From Bacteroidetes bacterium UBA1935 (GTDB lineage: Bacteria > Bacteroidota > Bacteroidia > Chitinophagales > Chitinophagaceae): 64,000 nt of DNA. The stretch is taken from NCBI GenBank assembly GCA_002337045.1, contig DDFF01000006.1, forward strand, positions 514,614 through 578,613, written 5' to 3'. The notes below the pieces were generated by a model. That model ran no database searches and had not been told where the DNA came from. It was given only the letters and a program-made list of their open reading frames with translations. Both the position numbers and the translations under genes were made by a program. Numbering within the stretch: position 1 is the stretch's first letter; each line of letters begins with the position of its first letter. Below, one piece after another: positions 1 to 8,987 of this stretch.

Positions 1-79
1 GTTTACGCTCTTCAAACAATGCAAGAAAATCACCAACACTGCCTGGTTCAAATGTCATTTGTACAATGCGTACTATCAT
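1..79 (-). CDS. Antibiotic biosynthesis monooxygenase-like protein, N-terminus only
   Basis: The window edge cuts this gene after about 26 codons. The visible start reads MIVRIVQMTFEPGSVGDFLA, which resembles the opening beta strand of the small ferredoxin-like ABM-fold proteins common in Bacteroidota. Its ATG (77-79) overlaps the TGA stop of the upstream SAM hydroxide adenosyltransferase gene in an ATGA junction, so the two are very likely translationally coupled. The function of this ABM-like family is poorly defined. The assignment rests on the N-terminus alone and is tentative. Confidence 0.6.
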   Translation of the reverse strand, partial: MIVRIVQMTFEPGSVGDFLALFEERK

Positions 80-870
80 TCAAAATCTATTTTAATAGTT
101 GTGTATAGCAGGTGTTTTTCTTTATCCAGCTTCAGCCCCAGCATACTGGCAGCCTTGCCGCGATTGATGGCAATCTCTAAATGTCCTGTGCTATTGAACC
201 AGCAAAGGATATCATCCATCCGCACATCTGCATAGCCATTACTTATTTCTGTAACAGTGTGGCGTGCAAACTGTATGCGGAAATTGCGACCACGCCTGCT
301 GTTTTCAAATGTTTCTTTAGTAAGGTTTACAATTATATTTTCAAACCTGTCAATATGCATTACGTGGCATTCTAGTGTATTGCCAACAAGTGTTGGTTGC
401 CAATGCACCAGTTTGTTGCTCATGGTATGCTGTTCGTAGCCAAGTGCATTGATGTCTGTAGCCTCGCTAACGCGCCTGATGATGTCTGTAGCATGCTTCA
501 CCCAGTCATTAATATTCTGCCCTTCTGCCATATCGTAGCAGCGCCATGCAGCATCGTATTTATTAAAGAAGGCAAGCGGTACAATGCCATTATCAGGTGT
601 CAGGAAATAGTGCCCGTCTTTCATGCACAATACCATAGTAGGCTTGGCTACATGATACACATCGCACAACACTATATGAAAGCTGCCTTTAGGGAAATTG
701 CCATAGGCCATTTTGAGCAGGTAGCTTGCCTGCTGCATATGGTAGGGCTCTGCCATGTGCGATATATCGAACACAGGCAGTGCAGAGGCATGTTGATACA
801 GCAAGCCTTTAACAGATGCCACAGCGGCATCTTGCAGGCCAAAGTCTGATAACAACGTGATACATGCCAT
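76..870 (-). CDS. SAM hydroxide adenosyltransferase (DUF62 / chlorinase-fluorinase-like family)
   Basis: The protein opens with MACITLLSDFGLQDA, the hallmark start of the DUF62 family. Characterised members hydrolyse S-adenosylmethionine to adenosine and methionine, and a few relatives are halogenases. A PDNG motif about 100 residues in is also typical. I chose the start at 870 because the family begins just before the T-L-x-S-D-F-G strand; an ATG at 903 would add 11 unconserved residues. The length of about 264 residues is normal. Nothing visible indicates halogenase activity, and hydroxide transfer is the default for this family. The stop overlaps the start of the next gene. Confidence 0.85.
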   Translation of the reverse strand: MACITLLSDFGLQDAAVASVKGLLYQHASALPVFDISHMAEPYHMQQASYLLKMAYGNFPKGSFHIVLCDVYHVAKPTMVLCMKDGHYFLTPDNGIVPLAFFNKYDAAWRCYDMAEGQNINDWVKHATDIIRRVSEATDINALGYEQHTMSNKLVHWQPTLVGNTLECHVMHIDRFENIIVNLTKETFENSRRGRNFRIQFARHTVTEISNGYADVRMDDILCWFNSTGHLEIAINRGKAASMLGLKLDKEKHLLYTTIKIDFE

Positions 871-975
871 ACAAAGGGCAAAAGTAATGGCTGGATGCGG
901 CAAAGCAAAGCTGAATGTTTAAAATAAATGATGGATATTTACGTTTATAGATTTAGCAAATCCTGATAATACCAG

Positions 976-2418
976 ATGAATAGATATACAAGCGGCATCA
1001 TTTTGTTTTTTATAGCATTGATGACTGTTTTTAATACATCGTGCAAAAAAGAAAAGTTCCTGAATGCAGGTGGTGAGTTGAGGTTTTCTGTTGATACACT
1101 CAACTTTGATACCGTATTTACAACCATGGGCAGCTATACTGCGCAGGTAAAGATTTACAATCCGCAAGACCAGAAAGTAAACATCAGCAATATCAGGTTA
1201 CAATCGGGTGGTGCATCATACTTTAAGTTGAACGTTAATGGTATACCGGGCAATGATGTATCGAACGTAGAGCTGGCAGCAAAAGACAGTATGTATGTTT
1301 TTGCAACGGTAAACATAGATCCAACAAATGCTAACACGCCTTTTGTAGTGGAAGATAAGCTGACGGCTACGATGAATGGTAAAGAGTTTTCTATTCCGTT
1401 TATGGCATACGGACAGAATGCTTACTACATACGCGATAGTGTGATGAAGACACAGATATGGAAAACAGATAAGCCATATGTTATCATCAACAATGCACTG
1501 ATTGACGCAGGGGAAACGCTGACAATACCTGCAGGTTGCAGAATATATGTACATGCAGACAGCCGATTGCTGATATGGGGAACGCTGAATGCGGTAGGTA
1601 CCAAGAAAGACAGTATCATATTTCAGGGAGACAGGCTCGACAGAAAATATTTTGGCAACGTAGGTTATCCCGGTGAATGGGGTGGTTTGTACTTCAATAA
1701 AACAAGTCACGATAACCTGATGAACTATGTGATACTGCGCAATTGTGGCAACAGTACTAAAATAGGTAACGGTGTGTTTTCTCCCGCAGCTATTCAGTTG
1801 AATCAGGATACGATTAATGATGCCAAAGCAATGCTGACAATGCGCAATTGTATTGTAGAGAATTCTATAGGCTATGGCATACTTGCATTTGGCAGTACAT
1901 TGGTAGCAGAGAATTGTTTGATAAACGCATGTGGTGCACAAGCGCTGGCTACGTTTGAGGGAGGTGCGTATTATCTGCGCCATTGCGATTTGATAACCTA
2001 CAGCAGCAATAAAATAAGCCACATAGACAATCCTGTATTGGCATTGATAAACTACAGGGATATTGATAACGTAAGCTATGTATCGGGCGATCTGATTGCT
2101 CAATTAGATAATTGCATCATCTGGGGGTCTTTGGAAAATGAATGTTTCATTAAAAAGCGTGGTAATAATACATTCAATGTAAGTCTGAATAATTGTTTGG
2201 TGAAAAATGCAGAAGCATTGTCGTCTGATGCTGTAGTGACTAATTGTATACTGAATCAGGATCCGCAATTCGAGAATTATCAGACATTCAATTTCAGGCT
2301 CAAATCAGGCTCACCTGCCATAGCAAAGGGGTTGCCATTAACGCCCGCTGTAATAAGCGATTTGGATGGTAAAACCAGAGATCCTTTGTCGCCTGATATT
2401 GGTTGTTACGAAAACTAA
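976..2418 (+). CDS. Surface lipoprotein with right-handed beta-helix and choice-of-anchor Q-type C-terminus
   Basis: A lipoprotein signal peptide ends in NTSC (Cys23), predicting lipid anchoring in an envelope membrane. The mature protein begins with an Ig-like region (about residues 35-140). It continues as a run of short parallel beta-helix repeats rich in N-C and N-x-I motifs (about 155-420). It ends in the pattern SPAIAKG...DLDGKTRDP...DIGCYE, seen in many beta-helix proteins of Bacteroidota. No catalytic residues can be assigned, so polysaccharide binding or lysis is only a possibility. Its TAA stop overlaps the stop of the convergent crtD-like gene by a few bases. Confidence 0.8.
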   Translation: MNRYTSGIILFFIALMTVFNTSCKKEKFLNAGGELRFSVDTLNFDTVFTTMGSYTAQVKIYNPQDQKVNISNIRLQSGGASYFKLNVNGIPGNDVSNVELAAKDSMYVFATVNIDPTNANTPFVVEDKLTATMNGKEFSIPFMAYGQNAYYIRDSVMKTQIWKTDKPYVIINNALIDAGETLTIPAGCRIYVHADSRLLIWGTLNAVGTKKDSIIFQGDRLDRKYFGNVGYPGEWGGLYFNKTSHDNLMNYVILRNCGNSTKIGNGVFSPAAIQLNQDTINDAKAMLTMRNCIVENSIGYGILAFGSTLVAENCLINACGAQALATFEGGAYYLRHCDLITYSSNKISHIDNPVLALINYRDIDNVSYVSGDLIAQLDNCIIWGSLENECFIKKRGNNTFNVSLNNCLVKNAEALSSDAVVTNCILNQDPQFENYQTFNFRLKSGSPAIAKGLPLTPAVISDLDGKTRDPLSPDIGCYEN

Positions 2419-3893
2419 GCTGTAAGAATCTTATCTACTGCAAGCTTTGCAGAGCGCAAACACAGTGGTATGCCACCGCCGGGGTGTACACTACCACCTG
2501 CAAAGTACAATCCCTTGTACTGCGATGATACATTGCTATGTCGCTTGAAAGCAGCCATCTTATTGTTAGACGCTGTACCATATAATGCCCCCAGATAACT
2601 ATTGGTACGGCTTTGTATAGATGTTGGCGTGAGTGTATGCTCAGTAGCTATATGTGTTGTAATATCTTCTCCCAGCATACGGCTAAGTTTCGCAATGGTT
2701 TGTTTCTTGATTTCAGCAGTTACATCCTTTTCGTTAGCTTCTATGATGGCAGGTTTGTTTACAAATACAAACCAATTTTCGCAACCCGCAGGTGCATGCT
2801 GCGGTTCCATTTTTGATGTAATATTGATGTAAATCGTAGGATCGTGATAAGGCTTTTTTAGCTTGCAAGTATAGTCAAACTCTTCTTTATAATTGTCTGA
2901 AAAGAAAAGGTTGTGCAGGTTCAGTTGCTTGTATTCTTTGTTAATACCCCAGTAGAATATCATGGCACTGGTACTACGTTCCATCTTACCGATGATGCTG
3001 CCTTTTTCTTTGTCTTGCAGCAAGTCGTTATAACTATAAAATACATCGCTGTTTGTTACTACAATATCAGCACGATGCTCTTTGCCGTTTGTAACGATGC
3101 CAGTTGCTTTGTTGCCTTCCAGTATGATGCGTTCTACTTTGCTGTTGAAATGAAACTGCACGCCCAAGTCGTTGCATAGTTTGTATGCAGCATTGGGTAT
3201 GCTTATCATACCGCCTTCGGGGTAATAAGCGCCATCGTTCATTTCCAGGTGCGCTATCATGCTTAGCATGGCAGGTGCTTCAAACGGATTAGAGCCATTG
3301 TAAGTTGCAAACCTGTCGAACATTTGCACCAGTTTGGGATGTTGCAGCTTTTGCTCATGATAGTCGTGCATAGACTTCAGCAGGTATTGCCACTTCAGCG
3401 ATTTCAATGCTTTGGGTATGCGTGCTGTAGTCCATGTTTGCAGGTCGTGTATATGCTCGTCAAGAAATATCTTGCCTATATCATTATACATACGCTCCGC
3501 TTCCAGCAGATAGCTTTCAAGGCGCGATGTATCTATCTGCAATTGCTCACGTATCTCTGCTACAAACTTTTCTTTGCCTTTGTATGCATGTATTACAGTG
3601 CCGTCGTTAAAGAAATTGTGTGTGTTGACACTAAGATTCTTATAGCGAAAATAATCGCTGAATTTTTTGCCACAGAAATGAAAGAGGTCTTCCAGTACAA
3701 AAGGTTGTGTAAAGATAGAAGGACCCATATCGAAGGCATAGCCATCCTGCACATGTAGTGCCAGCTTGCCCCCGAAGAAATCATTTTTCTCAAATACATG
3801 TACATCATAGCCTCTTGATGCCAGCCTTGCAGCACTTGCAAGCCCTGCTATCCCCGAACCTATGATGATGGCTTTCTTGGAAGGTGTACTCAA
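2415..3893 (-). CDS. CrtD-like carotenoid 3,4-desaturase (phytoene desaturase family)
   Basis: This 492-residue FAD amine-oxidase-type enzyme has the N-terminal dinucleotide motif IIGSGIAGLASAARL followed by an acidic E and a GGK turn. The C-terminal FAD motif is YFAGGSVHPGGGIPL. The sequence FDMGPSIFTQP, as opposed to FDMGPSWYWMP in the neighbouring CrtI, matches the CrtD branch. In Bacteroidota that branch introduces the 3,4 double bond of hydroxylated acyclic carotenoids such as myxol or saproxanthin. It is the last gene of the sigma-crtI-crtB-idi-crtD set, 4 bp after idi. The CrtD identity is inferred by family resemblance; a second phytoene or lycopene desaturase is the alternative. Confidence 0.8.
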   Translation of the reverse strand: MSTPSKKAIIIGSGIAGLASAARLASRGYDVHVFEKNDFFGGKLALHVQDGYAFDMGPSIFTQPFVLEDLFHFCGKKFSDYFRYKNLSVNTHNFFNDGTVIHAYKGKEKFVAEIREQLQIDTSRLESYLLEAERMYNDIGKIFLDEHIHDLQTWTTARIPKALKSLKWQYLLKSMHDYHEQKLQHPKLVQMFDRFATYNGSNPFEAPAMLSMIAHLEMNDGAYYPEGGMISIPNAAYKLCNDLGVQFHFNSKVERIILEGNKATGIVTNGKEHRADIVVTNSDVFYSYNDLLQDKEKGSIIGKMERSTSAMIFYWGINKEYKQLNLHNLFFSDNYKEEFDYTCKLKKPYHDPTIYINITSKMEPQHAPAGCENWFVFVNKPAIIEANEKDVTAEIKKQTIAKLSRMLGEDITTHIATEHTLTPTSIQSRTNSYLGALYGTASNNKMAAFKRHSNVSSQYKGLYFAGGSVHPGGGIPLCLRSAKLAVDKILTA

Positions 3894-3897
3894 AATA

Positions 3898-4437
3898 TCA
3901 GGCAGCTTTTTCTTGTTGTGTAAGGTAGTCTATAAACCTTGGCATTGCAAGATGAAACCATGCAGTAAATGCTTGTGGCTCTTTCTTCATCCAGCTCATC
4001 AATTCTTCTAAGCCTACAAACTTTGCATCTTTTGCTTCGCTGCTGTTCAGCTTTGCAGCGCCATTGTGGTAGCCTATGTAAATGTGGTCGTACTCGTTTT
4101 CTATCAGCCCGTTTCCTACGTCCGATTTATAACGGAGTTCAAATATTTTTTCGATGTCGCAATCAAAGCCCATTTCTTCCTGCAGCCTTCTGTGTGCTGC
4201 TGCTGTAGTACTTTCGCCGGGTGCAGGGTGAGAGCAACAAGTATTGCTCCACAATCCGCCTGAGTGGTATTTGCCCTCTGCACGTTGTTGCAACAACAAT
4301 TCGTTTTTATCATTCATTACGAATACCGAAAACGCTCTGTGTAGTACACCTTCTTTATGAGCCAACAGTTTCTCCATTGAACCCAACCATTCGTCTTTCT
4401 CGTTTACAACTATCACGTTGTTTTTATCGTACAACAT
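3898..4437 (-). CDS. idi: Isopentenyl-diphosphate delta-isomerase, type 1
   Basis: It interconverts isopentenyl and dimethylallyl diphosphate, the starter units for geranylgeranyl diphosphate and hence for carotenoids. The 179-residue protein has the Nudix fold. NTCCSHPAPGES carries the catalytic Cys, RLQEEMGFDCD is the Nudix-like helix, and NEYDHIYIG carries the catalytic Glu. Size and motifs are those of the Mg2+-dependent type 1 enzyme. It sits 12 bp after crtB and 4 bp before the crtD-like gene, so it is evidently dedicated to supplying the pigment pathway. Confidence 0.95.
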   Translation of the reverse strand: MLYDKNNVIVVNEKDEWLGSMEKLLAHKEGVLHRAFSVFVMNDKNELLLQQRAEGKYHSGGLWSNTCCSHPAPGESTTAAAHRRLQEEMGFDCDIEKIFELRYKSDVGNGLIENEYDHIYIGYHNGAAKLNSSEAKDAKFVGLEELMSWMKKEPQAFTAWFHLAMPRFIDYLTQQEKAA

Positions 4438-4449
4438 ACTCCTCAGTTT

Positions 4450-5289
4450 TTATATCATATTCAGGCGATTGTTGAGGCTCGCCGAAAAGATGATGAATGC
4501 TTTTTGATAATCGGGTACACGAACACGCTGCTGCAATACGCGCGCGGGTTGCATACTCTTTATTTTTTCAAACAGTGCATAGTAGTATCTGTATGCGGTA
4601 TAGACGCCAGAGCGTGCTTTCCACGGTAGTTTGCGGATGCCTTCTAATGCAGCGGCAAAGTCTTTTTCAATATCTTCTTCGATGCGCTGTTTTGTATGCT
4701 GGTCGAAGCGATAGAAATCGAAGTCAGGGAAGTAGGTGCGATTCAGGTTGTTATAATCAGCCTGTATATCGCGCAGGAAGTTTATCTTCTGAAATGCAGC
4801 GCCAAGGCTTCTTGCTTCTCCTTTCAATGCTTCATATTGCTTCATATCTCCTTCGCAGAAAACACACAGGCACATCAGACCCACTACCTCTGCAGAACCA
4901 TATACATATTCATTCAGTTCGTGTACGGTTTTATAGTCTGTCTTGTTCAAATCCAGGCGCATACTGTGCAGGAAGGCAACTATGAGCTCGTGCGGTATAT
5001 TGTATTTGCGTACCACATGCTGAAAGCTATGCAGGATAGGATTGAGGCTGATACCTGTTTTGATAGCCTTCCATGTTTCTGCTTCAAAATCATTCAGCAG
5101 TGTTTCTTTATCGTAATCATGAAAAGTATCTACAATCTCATCTGCAAAGCGCACAAAGCCATATATATCGAATATAGGTGCACGCAAATCTTTATGCAGC
5201 AGTTTGATAGCACTGGAAAACGAAGTACTGTATCGCTTCGTTACAGCCTCACTACACTCATGGCACACTTGATGGAACAGTGATATCAT
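4450..5289 (-). CDS. crtB: Phytoene synthase
   Basis: It condenses two geranylgeranyl diphosphates to phytoene, the committed step of C40 carotenoid synthesis. Both Mg2+-diphosphate binding aspartate motifs of the squalene/phytoene synthase family are visible: FVRFADEIVDTF near residue 45 and NFLRDIQADYNNLNRTY near residue 165. The length of 279 residues is normal for the Bacteroidota enzymes. The ATG is 2 bp from the crtI stop, so the pair is probably translationally coupled. Confidence 0.95.
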   Translation of the reverse strand: MISLFHQVCHECSEAVTKRYSTSFSSAIKLLHKDLRAPIFDIYGFVRFADEIVDTFHDYDKETLLNDFEAETWKAIKTGISLNPILHSFQHVVRKYNIPHELIVAFLHSMRLDLNKTDYKTVHELNEYVYGSAEVVGLMCLCVFCEGDMKQYEALKGEARSLGAAFQKINFLRDIQADYNNLNRTYFPDFDFYRFDQHTKQRIEEDIEKDFAAALEGIRKLPWKARSGVYTAYRYYYALFEKIKSMQPARVLQQRVRVPDYQKAFIIFSASLNNRLNMI

Positions 5290-5291
5290 AG

Positions 5292-6770
5292 TCAGGTAGT
5301 TTTTAGTTTTAGTTGTTGCAATAATTGGTTGGCCACCACTTCGCCCGAAATAAGTGATGGCGGAACACCCGGCCCGGGCACTGTAAGCTGCCCGGTATAG
5401 TACAGATTAATGAGTTTCTTGTTTTTGATAGACGGCTTCAAGATGGCCGTTTGCGTCAGTGTATTGGCAAGCCCGTATGCATTGCCTTTGAATGCGTTGT
5501 AGTCTGCCACAAAATCGTTGTGTGCATAGCAACGTTTGTATACTACCGCATCCTGTATATTGGTGTCCAGCCTTTTTTCAAGCCTGCGCATGATGATTTT
5601 ATAATAATGCTCTTTGATGTTTTCATTGTCTTCCATGCCCGGCGCTACAGGTATCAGCACAAAGAGGTTTTCGCTATCCTCGGGTGCTACCGTAGCATCT
5701 GTCTTAGAAGGGCAGCAAACATACATAAGTGGATTTTCAGGCCACTTTGGTGTGGTGTACAAATCTGCCGCGTGTTTTTCAAACGGTGCATCAAAAAACA
5801 GATTGTGGTGCAGTAGACCATCTACTTTTTTGTTTACACCCAAATAGTATAGCAGGCAAGATGGTGCCATGCTGCGCTTATCCCAATAGTCTGCAGTATA
5901 GTTCTTAAACTCATCAGGCAACAGTTCGCTATCTGCATGATGGTAATCGCAGGCTACAACCACTGCATCGCTGCGGTACACGCCATAGTCTGTAGTAACG
6001 CCTGTGGCTTCAGTGCCCCATGCGTTTATTTTAAGTACCGGTTCGTTGAATCTGAATTGTACACCCAGACTCTTTGCCAGTTCATACATGCCTTCTACAA
6101 TCTTGCCCATGCCACCATCAGGGTACCATGTACCCAGTTTCATATCGGCATAGTTCATCAGGCTGTAGAGCGCAGGCGTGTTTTGCGGCAACGCGCCCAA
6201 GAAGAGTATCGGAAACTCTGCCAATTGCAGCAGCTTGGGGTGTTTAAAGAAACTACGCACATGACTGTGCATAGAGGTAAACATATCTATCTTGAACAGG
6301 GAGCTCAATACATCCCAGTTCATGAATTCGAATATAGATAAGCCCGGTTTGTGTACAAACTTATTAATGCCTACATCGTATTTGTAAGCAGCCTCTTTCA
6401 TAAACGCTTCCAACTTTTGCCCTGCACCTTGTTCTTTGGCTTCGAAAAATGCCTGCAGTTCTGTGAAGTTGGCAGGAATATCAGCTACCTCATCTTCCCA
6501 GAAAACACGGTACGAAGGGTCGAGTCTTTTGAGTGTGTAATAGTCTTTGGCAGATTTACCAAACTGATTGAAAAAGCGTTCGAATATGTCGGGCATCCAG
6601 TACCAGCTTGGGCCCATATCGAACAGGAAGCCATCCTTTCTGAATACCCTTGCCCTGCCACCTGCTTGCTCGTTTTTCTCCACAACCGTTACATCTGCAC
6701 CCTGCTGGGCCAGAAAACATGCGGCAGATAAACCGGCAAAACCACTTCCTATTACTATTACTTTTTCCAA
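5292..6770 (-). CDS. crtI: Phytoene desaturase
   Basis: This 492-residue FAD enzyme desaturates phytoene to lycopene. It starts directly in the dinucleotide-binding strand (VIGSGFAGLSAACFLAQQGA, then E and GGRAR) and has the CrtI signature FDMGPSWYWMPDIFERFF. The C-terminal motif TGQLTVPGPGVPPSLISGE closes the FAD site. It follows the sigma-factor gene by 29 bp on the same strand with no visible terminator between them, so it is likely cotranscribed with its own sigma factor. No lycopene cyclase or hydroxylase gene lies in the window. Confidence 0.93.
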   Translation of the reverse strand: MEKVIVIGSGFAGLSAACFLAQQGADVTVVEKNEQAGGRARVFRKDGFLFDMGPSWYWMPDIFERFFNQFGKSAKDYYTLKRLDPSYRVFWEDEVADIPANFTELQAFFEAKEQGAGQKLEAFMKEAAYKYDVGINKFVHKPGLSIFEFMNWDVLSSLFKIDMFTSMHSHVRSFFKHPKLLQLAEFPILFLGALPQNTPALYSLMNYADMKLGTWYPDGGMGKIVEGMYELAKSLGVQFRFNEPVLKINAWGTEATGVTTDYGVYRSDAVVVACDYHHADSELLPDEFKNYTADYWDKRSMAPSCLLYYLGVNKKVDGLLHHNLFFDAPFEKHAADLYTTPKWPENPLMYVCCPSKTDATVAPEDSENLFVLIPVAPGMEDNENIKEHYYKIIMRRLEKRLDTNIQDAVVYKRCYAHNDFVADYNAFKGNAYGLANTLTQTAILKPSIKNKKLINLYYTGQLTVPGPGVPPSLISGEVVANQLLQQLKLKTT

Positions 6771-6799
6771 TACAGGGTACCGATTAAATTTAAGAAATA

Positions 6800-7297
6800 T
6801 TACCTGTCTAATTTTGACATTAACATTTTGCGGGCAAAATGTATGCGGCTTTTGATAGTACCCAATGGTTCGTTCAGCAGATCTGCAATCTCCTGATACT
6901 TATATCCGGTATAGTGCAGCTCGAAAGAAAGACGGAATACCTGTGGCAGGTCGTCCACTGCTTTCTTCACTTCGCTAAGCCTTACGTTGTGCCATCCTTC
7001 ATTGTATGCAGTTCTGTCTGCATTGTACATTACGTTTTCAGACGGTGCATCACCTGCAACTTTGGTGAATTTTTTGTTCCTCCTGTAATTGTTGATGAAG
7101 ATGTTGCGCATAATGGTATATAACCAAGCTTTCAGGTTGGTACCAAACTGGTATTTCTCTCTGTTGAGCAATGCGCGCATCATAGTTTCCTGAAACAAAT
7201 CTTTTGCATCTTCATTGTCGTGCGTCAGCGATACTGCATAAGGTCTTAAAAAGTCGCTATGACGTACTACCATCGAATTAAAGTCTGCCGTTGTCAT
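6800..7297 (-). CDS. ECF-type RNA polymerase sigma factor
   Basis: The 165-residue protein has sigma region 2 (EDAKDLFQETMMRALLN through WLYTIMRNIFINNYRR) and region 4 (LPQVFRLSFELHYTGYKYQEIADLLNEPLGTIKSRIHFAR). No anti-sigma factor is adjacent, which is unusual for classical ECF systems. Instead it heads the carotenoid genes and lies downstream of a B12-type MerR regulator. This parallels the LitR/LitS pair that drives light-induced carotenogenesis in Streptomyces (established there, inferred here). An inverted repeat immediately upstream of its ATG is a candidate operator. Confidence 0.92.
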   Translation of the reverse strand: MTTADFNSMVVRHSDFLRPYAVSLTHDNEDAKDLFQETMMRALLNREKYQFGTNLKAWLYTIMRNIFINNYRRNKKFTKVAGDAPSENVMYNADRTAYNEGWHNVRLSEVKKAVDDLPQVFRLSFELHYTGYKYQEIADLLNEPLGTIKSRIHFARKMLMSKLDR

Positions 7298-7300
7298 ATT

Positions 7301-7329
7301 GTTTAACTTTTACGTGTACGAAGTTAAAC
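7301..7329. promoter_or_regulatory. Inverted repeat, candidate operator of the sigma-crt operon
   Basis: Nine-base arms GTTTAACTT (7301-7309) and AAGTTAAAC (7321-7329) pair perfectly across an 11-bp spacer. The element starts 4 bp before the sigma-factor ATG on the minus strand. Its position suits repression of the sigma-crt operon, possibly by the MerR/B12 regulator encoded just upstream. Binding is inferred only. Confidence 0.4.
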
Positions 7330-7427
7330 ACGAACACATTCCAACGAAATAGATTTTGTTTATCCTTTCATGGTGTTTTCTTAAACAAAACAGAATCCAT
7401 TGAAAATCAGACTAGTATAAAGAAAAT

Positions 7428-7450
7428 AGGCTGAAAATTAATTTCAGCCT
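7428..7450 (-). terminator. Intrinsic terminator after the CarH-like gene
   Basis: AGGCTGAAA and TTTCAGCCT pair perfectly around a 5-nt loop and are followed, in minus-strand direction, by a T-rich tract. It lies just past the stop of the MerR/B12 regulator, which implies that the sigma-crt operon starts from its own promoter. Confidence 0.7.
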
Positions 7451-7472
7451 GTTACAGAATTAGTTAGATATT

Positions 7473-8372
7473 TTAATTAAGTGTTATAAGAATGTCTCTT
7501 ACTTGTTGTAAAGTATACATAAACTGCACATTCTTCACAGGTATTTGCTTGGTTACATTCAACAAACTACCTGATACCAGAATTTTACTGTCAGGGAAGG
7601 TGTTATGCAGTTTTTGCATGTATTTGTTTACATCAAAGTCTGATGCTACAGACGTAAGGTGTACATAAAGATAGTCGGGATGCTTCGCCTCCACCACCAT
7701 CTTCACGTCTTTAATAGGTGAATTAGCGCCCAGATATATCGGGTTCTTACCGTATTTACGTAGCAGGTAGTTTACATACATCAGACCTATATCATGTATT
7801 TCGCCTTCTGGCAAAAATAATAGTACAGATGGGCCTGCATCTGCTTCTTTGGGTGGTAAACCTTCTATAGCCAATGCCAGTTTGCGATACACCACATTGC
7901 TCACCATGTGCTCCTGTGCAGGGAAGAGCCTGTCGGTCATCCACATCAGGCCTATTTTTTCCAGAAAATTGAACACAAGCTGTTCTATGGTTTGTTCAAT
8001 ACCATACTTACGCAGGTATTCATTCACCAGCTTTTCAAACCTGTCTATATCCATAGCCAGTGTAGCTTCCAGCAGTTCGTTGACAAGCACCTGTAGTTTG
8101 AAGTCCTTATCGTTTATCTTCTGGATGAGCGAGTTCATCTCCTCATCACTCATTTCATGAATACGGGAAATCTTGTAGCCGTAATTGTTGAGGAGCGATA
8201 TGCGTAGGGCCGTTTTCAGGTCCAGCGCATCGTAGTAGCGTATATTTGTAGGTGTACGCTTGGGTTGCAATATGCCATAGCGTTGCTCCCAGATGCGTAT
8301 AGTATGCGCCTTGATACCGGTGAGGTTTTCAATGTCCTTAATGCTGAACCTATTCATTTCTGCAGTATCCAC
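7473..8372 (-). CDS. MerR-family regulator with cobalamin-binding domain (CarH/LitR-like photoreceptor)
   Basis: An N-terminal MerR winged helix (residues 8-75; IKAHTIRIWEQRYGILQPKRT) is followed by the helical B12-capping domain and a Rossmann-type B12 domain. The capping domain holds W144, E154 and H155 in the exact Wx9EH spacing. E191-x-H193-x-x-G196 supplies the lower axial His. In Thermus CarH such proteins bind adenosylcobalamin, repress in the dark and dissociate in light. The residue after the Trp, which is His132 in Thermus CarH and ligates cobalt after photolysis, is Met145 here. It lies between an SRPBCC gene and the sigma-crt operon, all on one strand. Light control of carotenoids is the likely role. 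Confidence 0.9.
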   Translation of the reverse strand: MDTAEMNRFSIKDIENLTGIKAHTIRIWEQRYGILQPKRTPTNIRYYDALDLKTALRISLLNNYGYKISRIHEMSDEEMNSLIQKINDKDFKLQVLVNELLEATLAMDIDRFEKLVNEYLRKYGIEQTIEQLVFNFLEKIGLMWMTDRLFPAQEHMVSNVVYRKLALAIEGLPPKEADAGPSVLLFLPEGEIHDIGLMYVNYLLRKYGKNPIYLGANSPIKDVKMVVEAKHPDYLYVHLTSVASDFDVNKYMQKLHNTFPDSKILVSGSLLNVTKQIPVKNVQFMYTLQQVRDILITLN

Positions 8373-8415
8373 AGTACCAGATTTTGCTTTTAAAACAATA
8401 ACAGTATAAAAAAGT

Positions 8416-8877
8416 TTATTTATTGAAGTGCTTTTCTATCTGTTGGTACCGATAGTCAAATATATCTCGTAATTGTTTCTTTACGAAGAGTGTGTGCGCA
8501 ATATTGCCAAGAATACCCAATGGCAGGCGATAGTGCACAAGATCGGTCATCATAATGCCTTTGTCTGTTTCCTCGAACAAGTGCTGGTGGTGCCACATTT
8601 TGTATGGGCCTACACGCTGCTCGTCTACAAAGCGCTTATTGCGTTCCACATGGGTTATTTCCGTCATCCAATTGAGCGGTATACCCAGCAGCGGAGAAAC
8701 TTTGTAGGTAATGACCTGCCCTGCGTACACATCACCTTTCGGTATATCGCAGGTTATTACAAAGTTCATATAAGAAGGTGTGATGGCAGACAGATTGCGT
8801 GCATCTGCGAAGAATGCCCAGAGGGTATCTATATCGCACCTGATGAGTTGTTTACGTTCCAGCTTAAAGACAAACAT
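8416..8877 (-). CDS. SRPBCC-fold (START-like) protein of the carotenoid/light cluster
   Basis: This 153-residue protein has the START/Bet v 1 layout. The N-terminal strand FKLERKQLIRCDIDTLWAFFADARNLSAITP is characteristic of the SRPBCC polyketide-cyclase-like group that recurs next to LitR/CarH and pigment genes. The family binds hydrophobic ligands. No catalytic residues can be named, and the ligand is unknown. It is 43 bp upstream of the CarH-like gene on the same strand and is probably cotranscribed with it. Confidence 0.75.
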   Translation of the reverse strand: MFVFKLERKQLIRCDIDTLWAFFADARNLSAITPSYMNFVITCDIPKGDVYAGQVITYKVSPLLGIPLNWMTEITHVERNKRFVDEQRVGPYKMWHHQHLFEETDKGIMMTDLVHYRLPLGILGNIAHTLFVKKQLRDIFDYRYQQIEKHFNK

Positions 8878-8987
8878 GCAACAACAACAGTATTGGTTGC
8901 TGATTGTTCAAAATGCACTGTATCAATGTTTGTATCGATAAATGCAATTAGCAGCAGAAGCTTTAAAGGCTGTAACTTCATGTCAGG

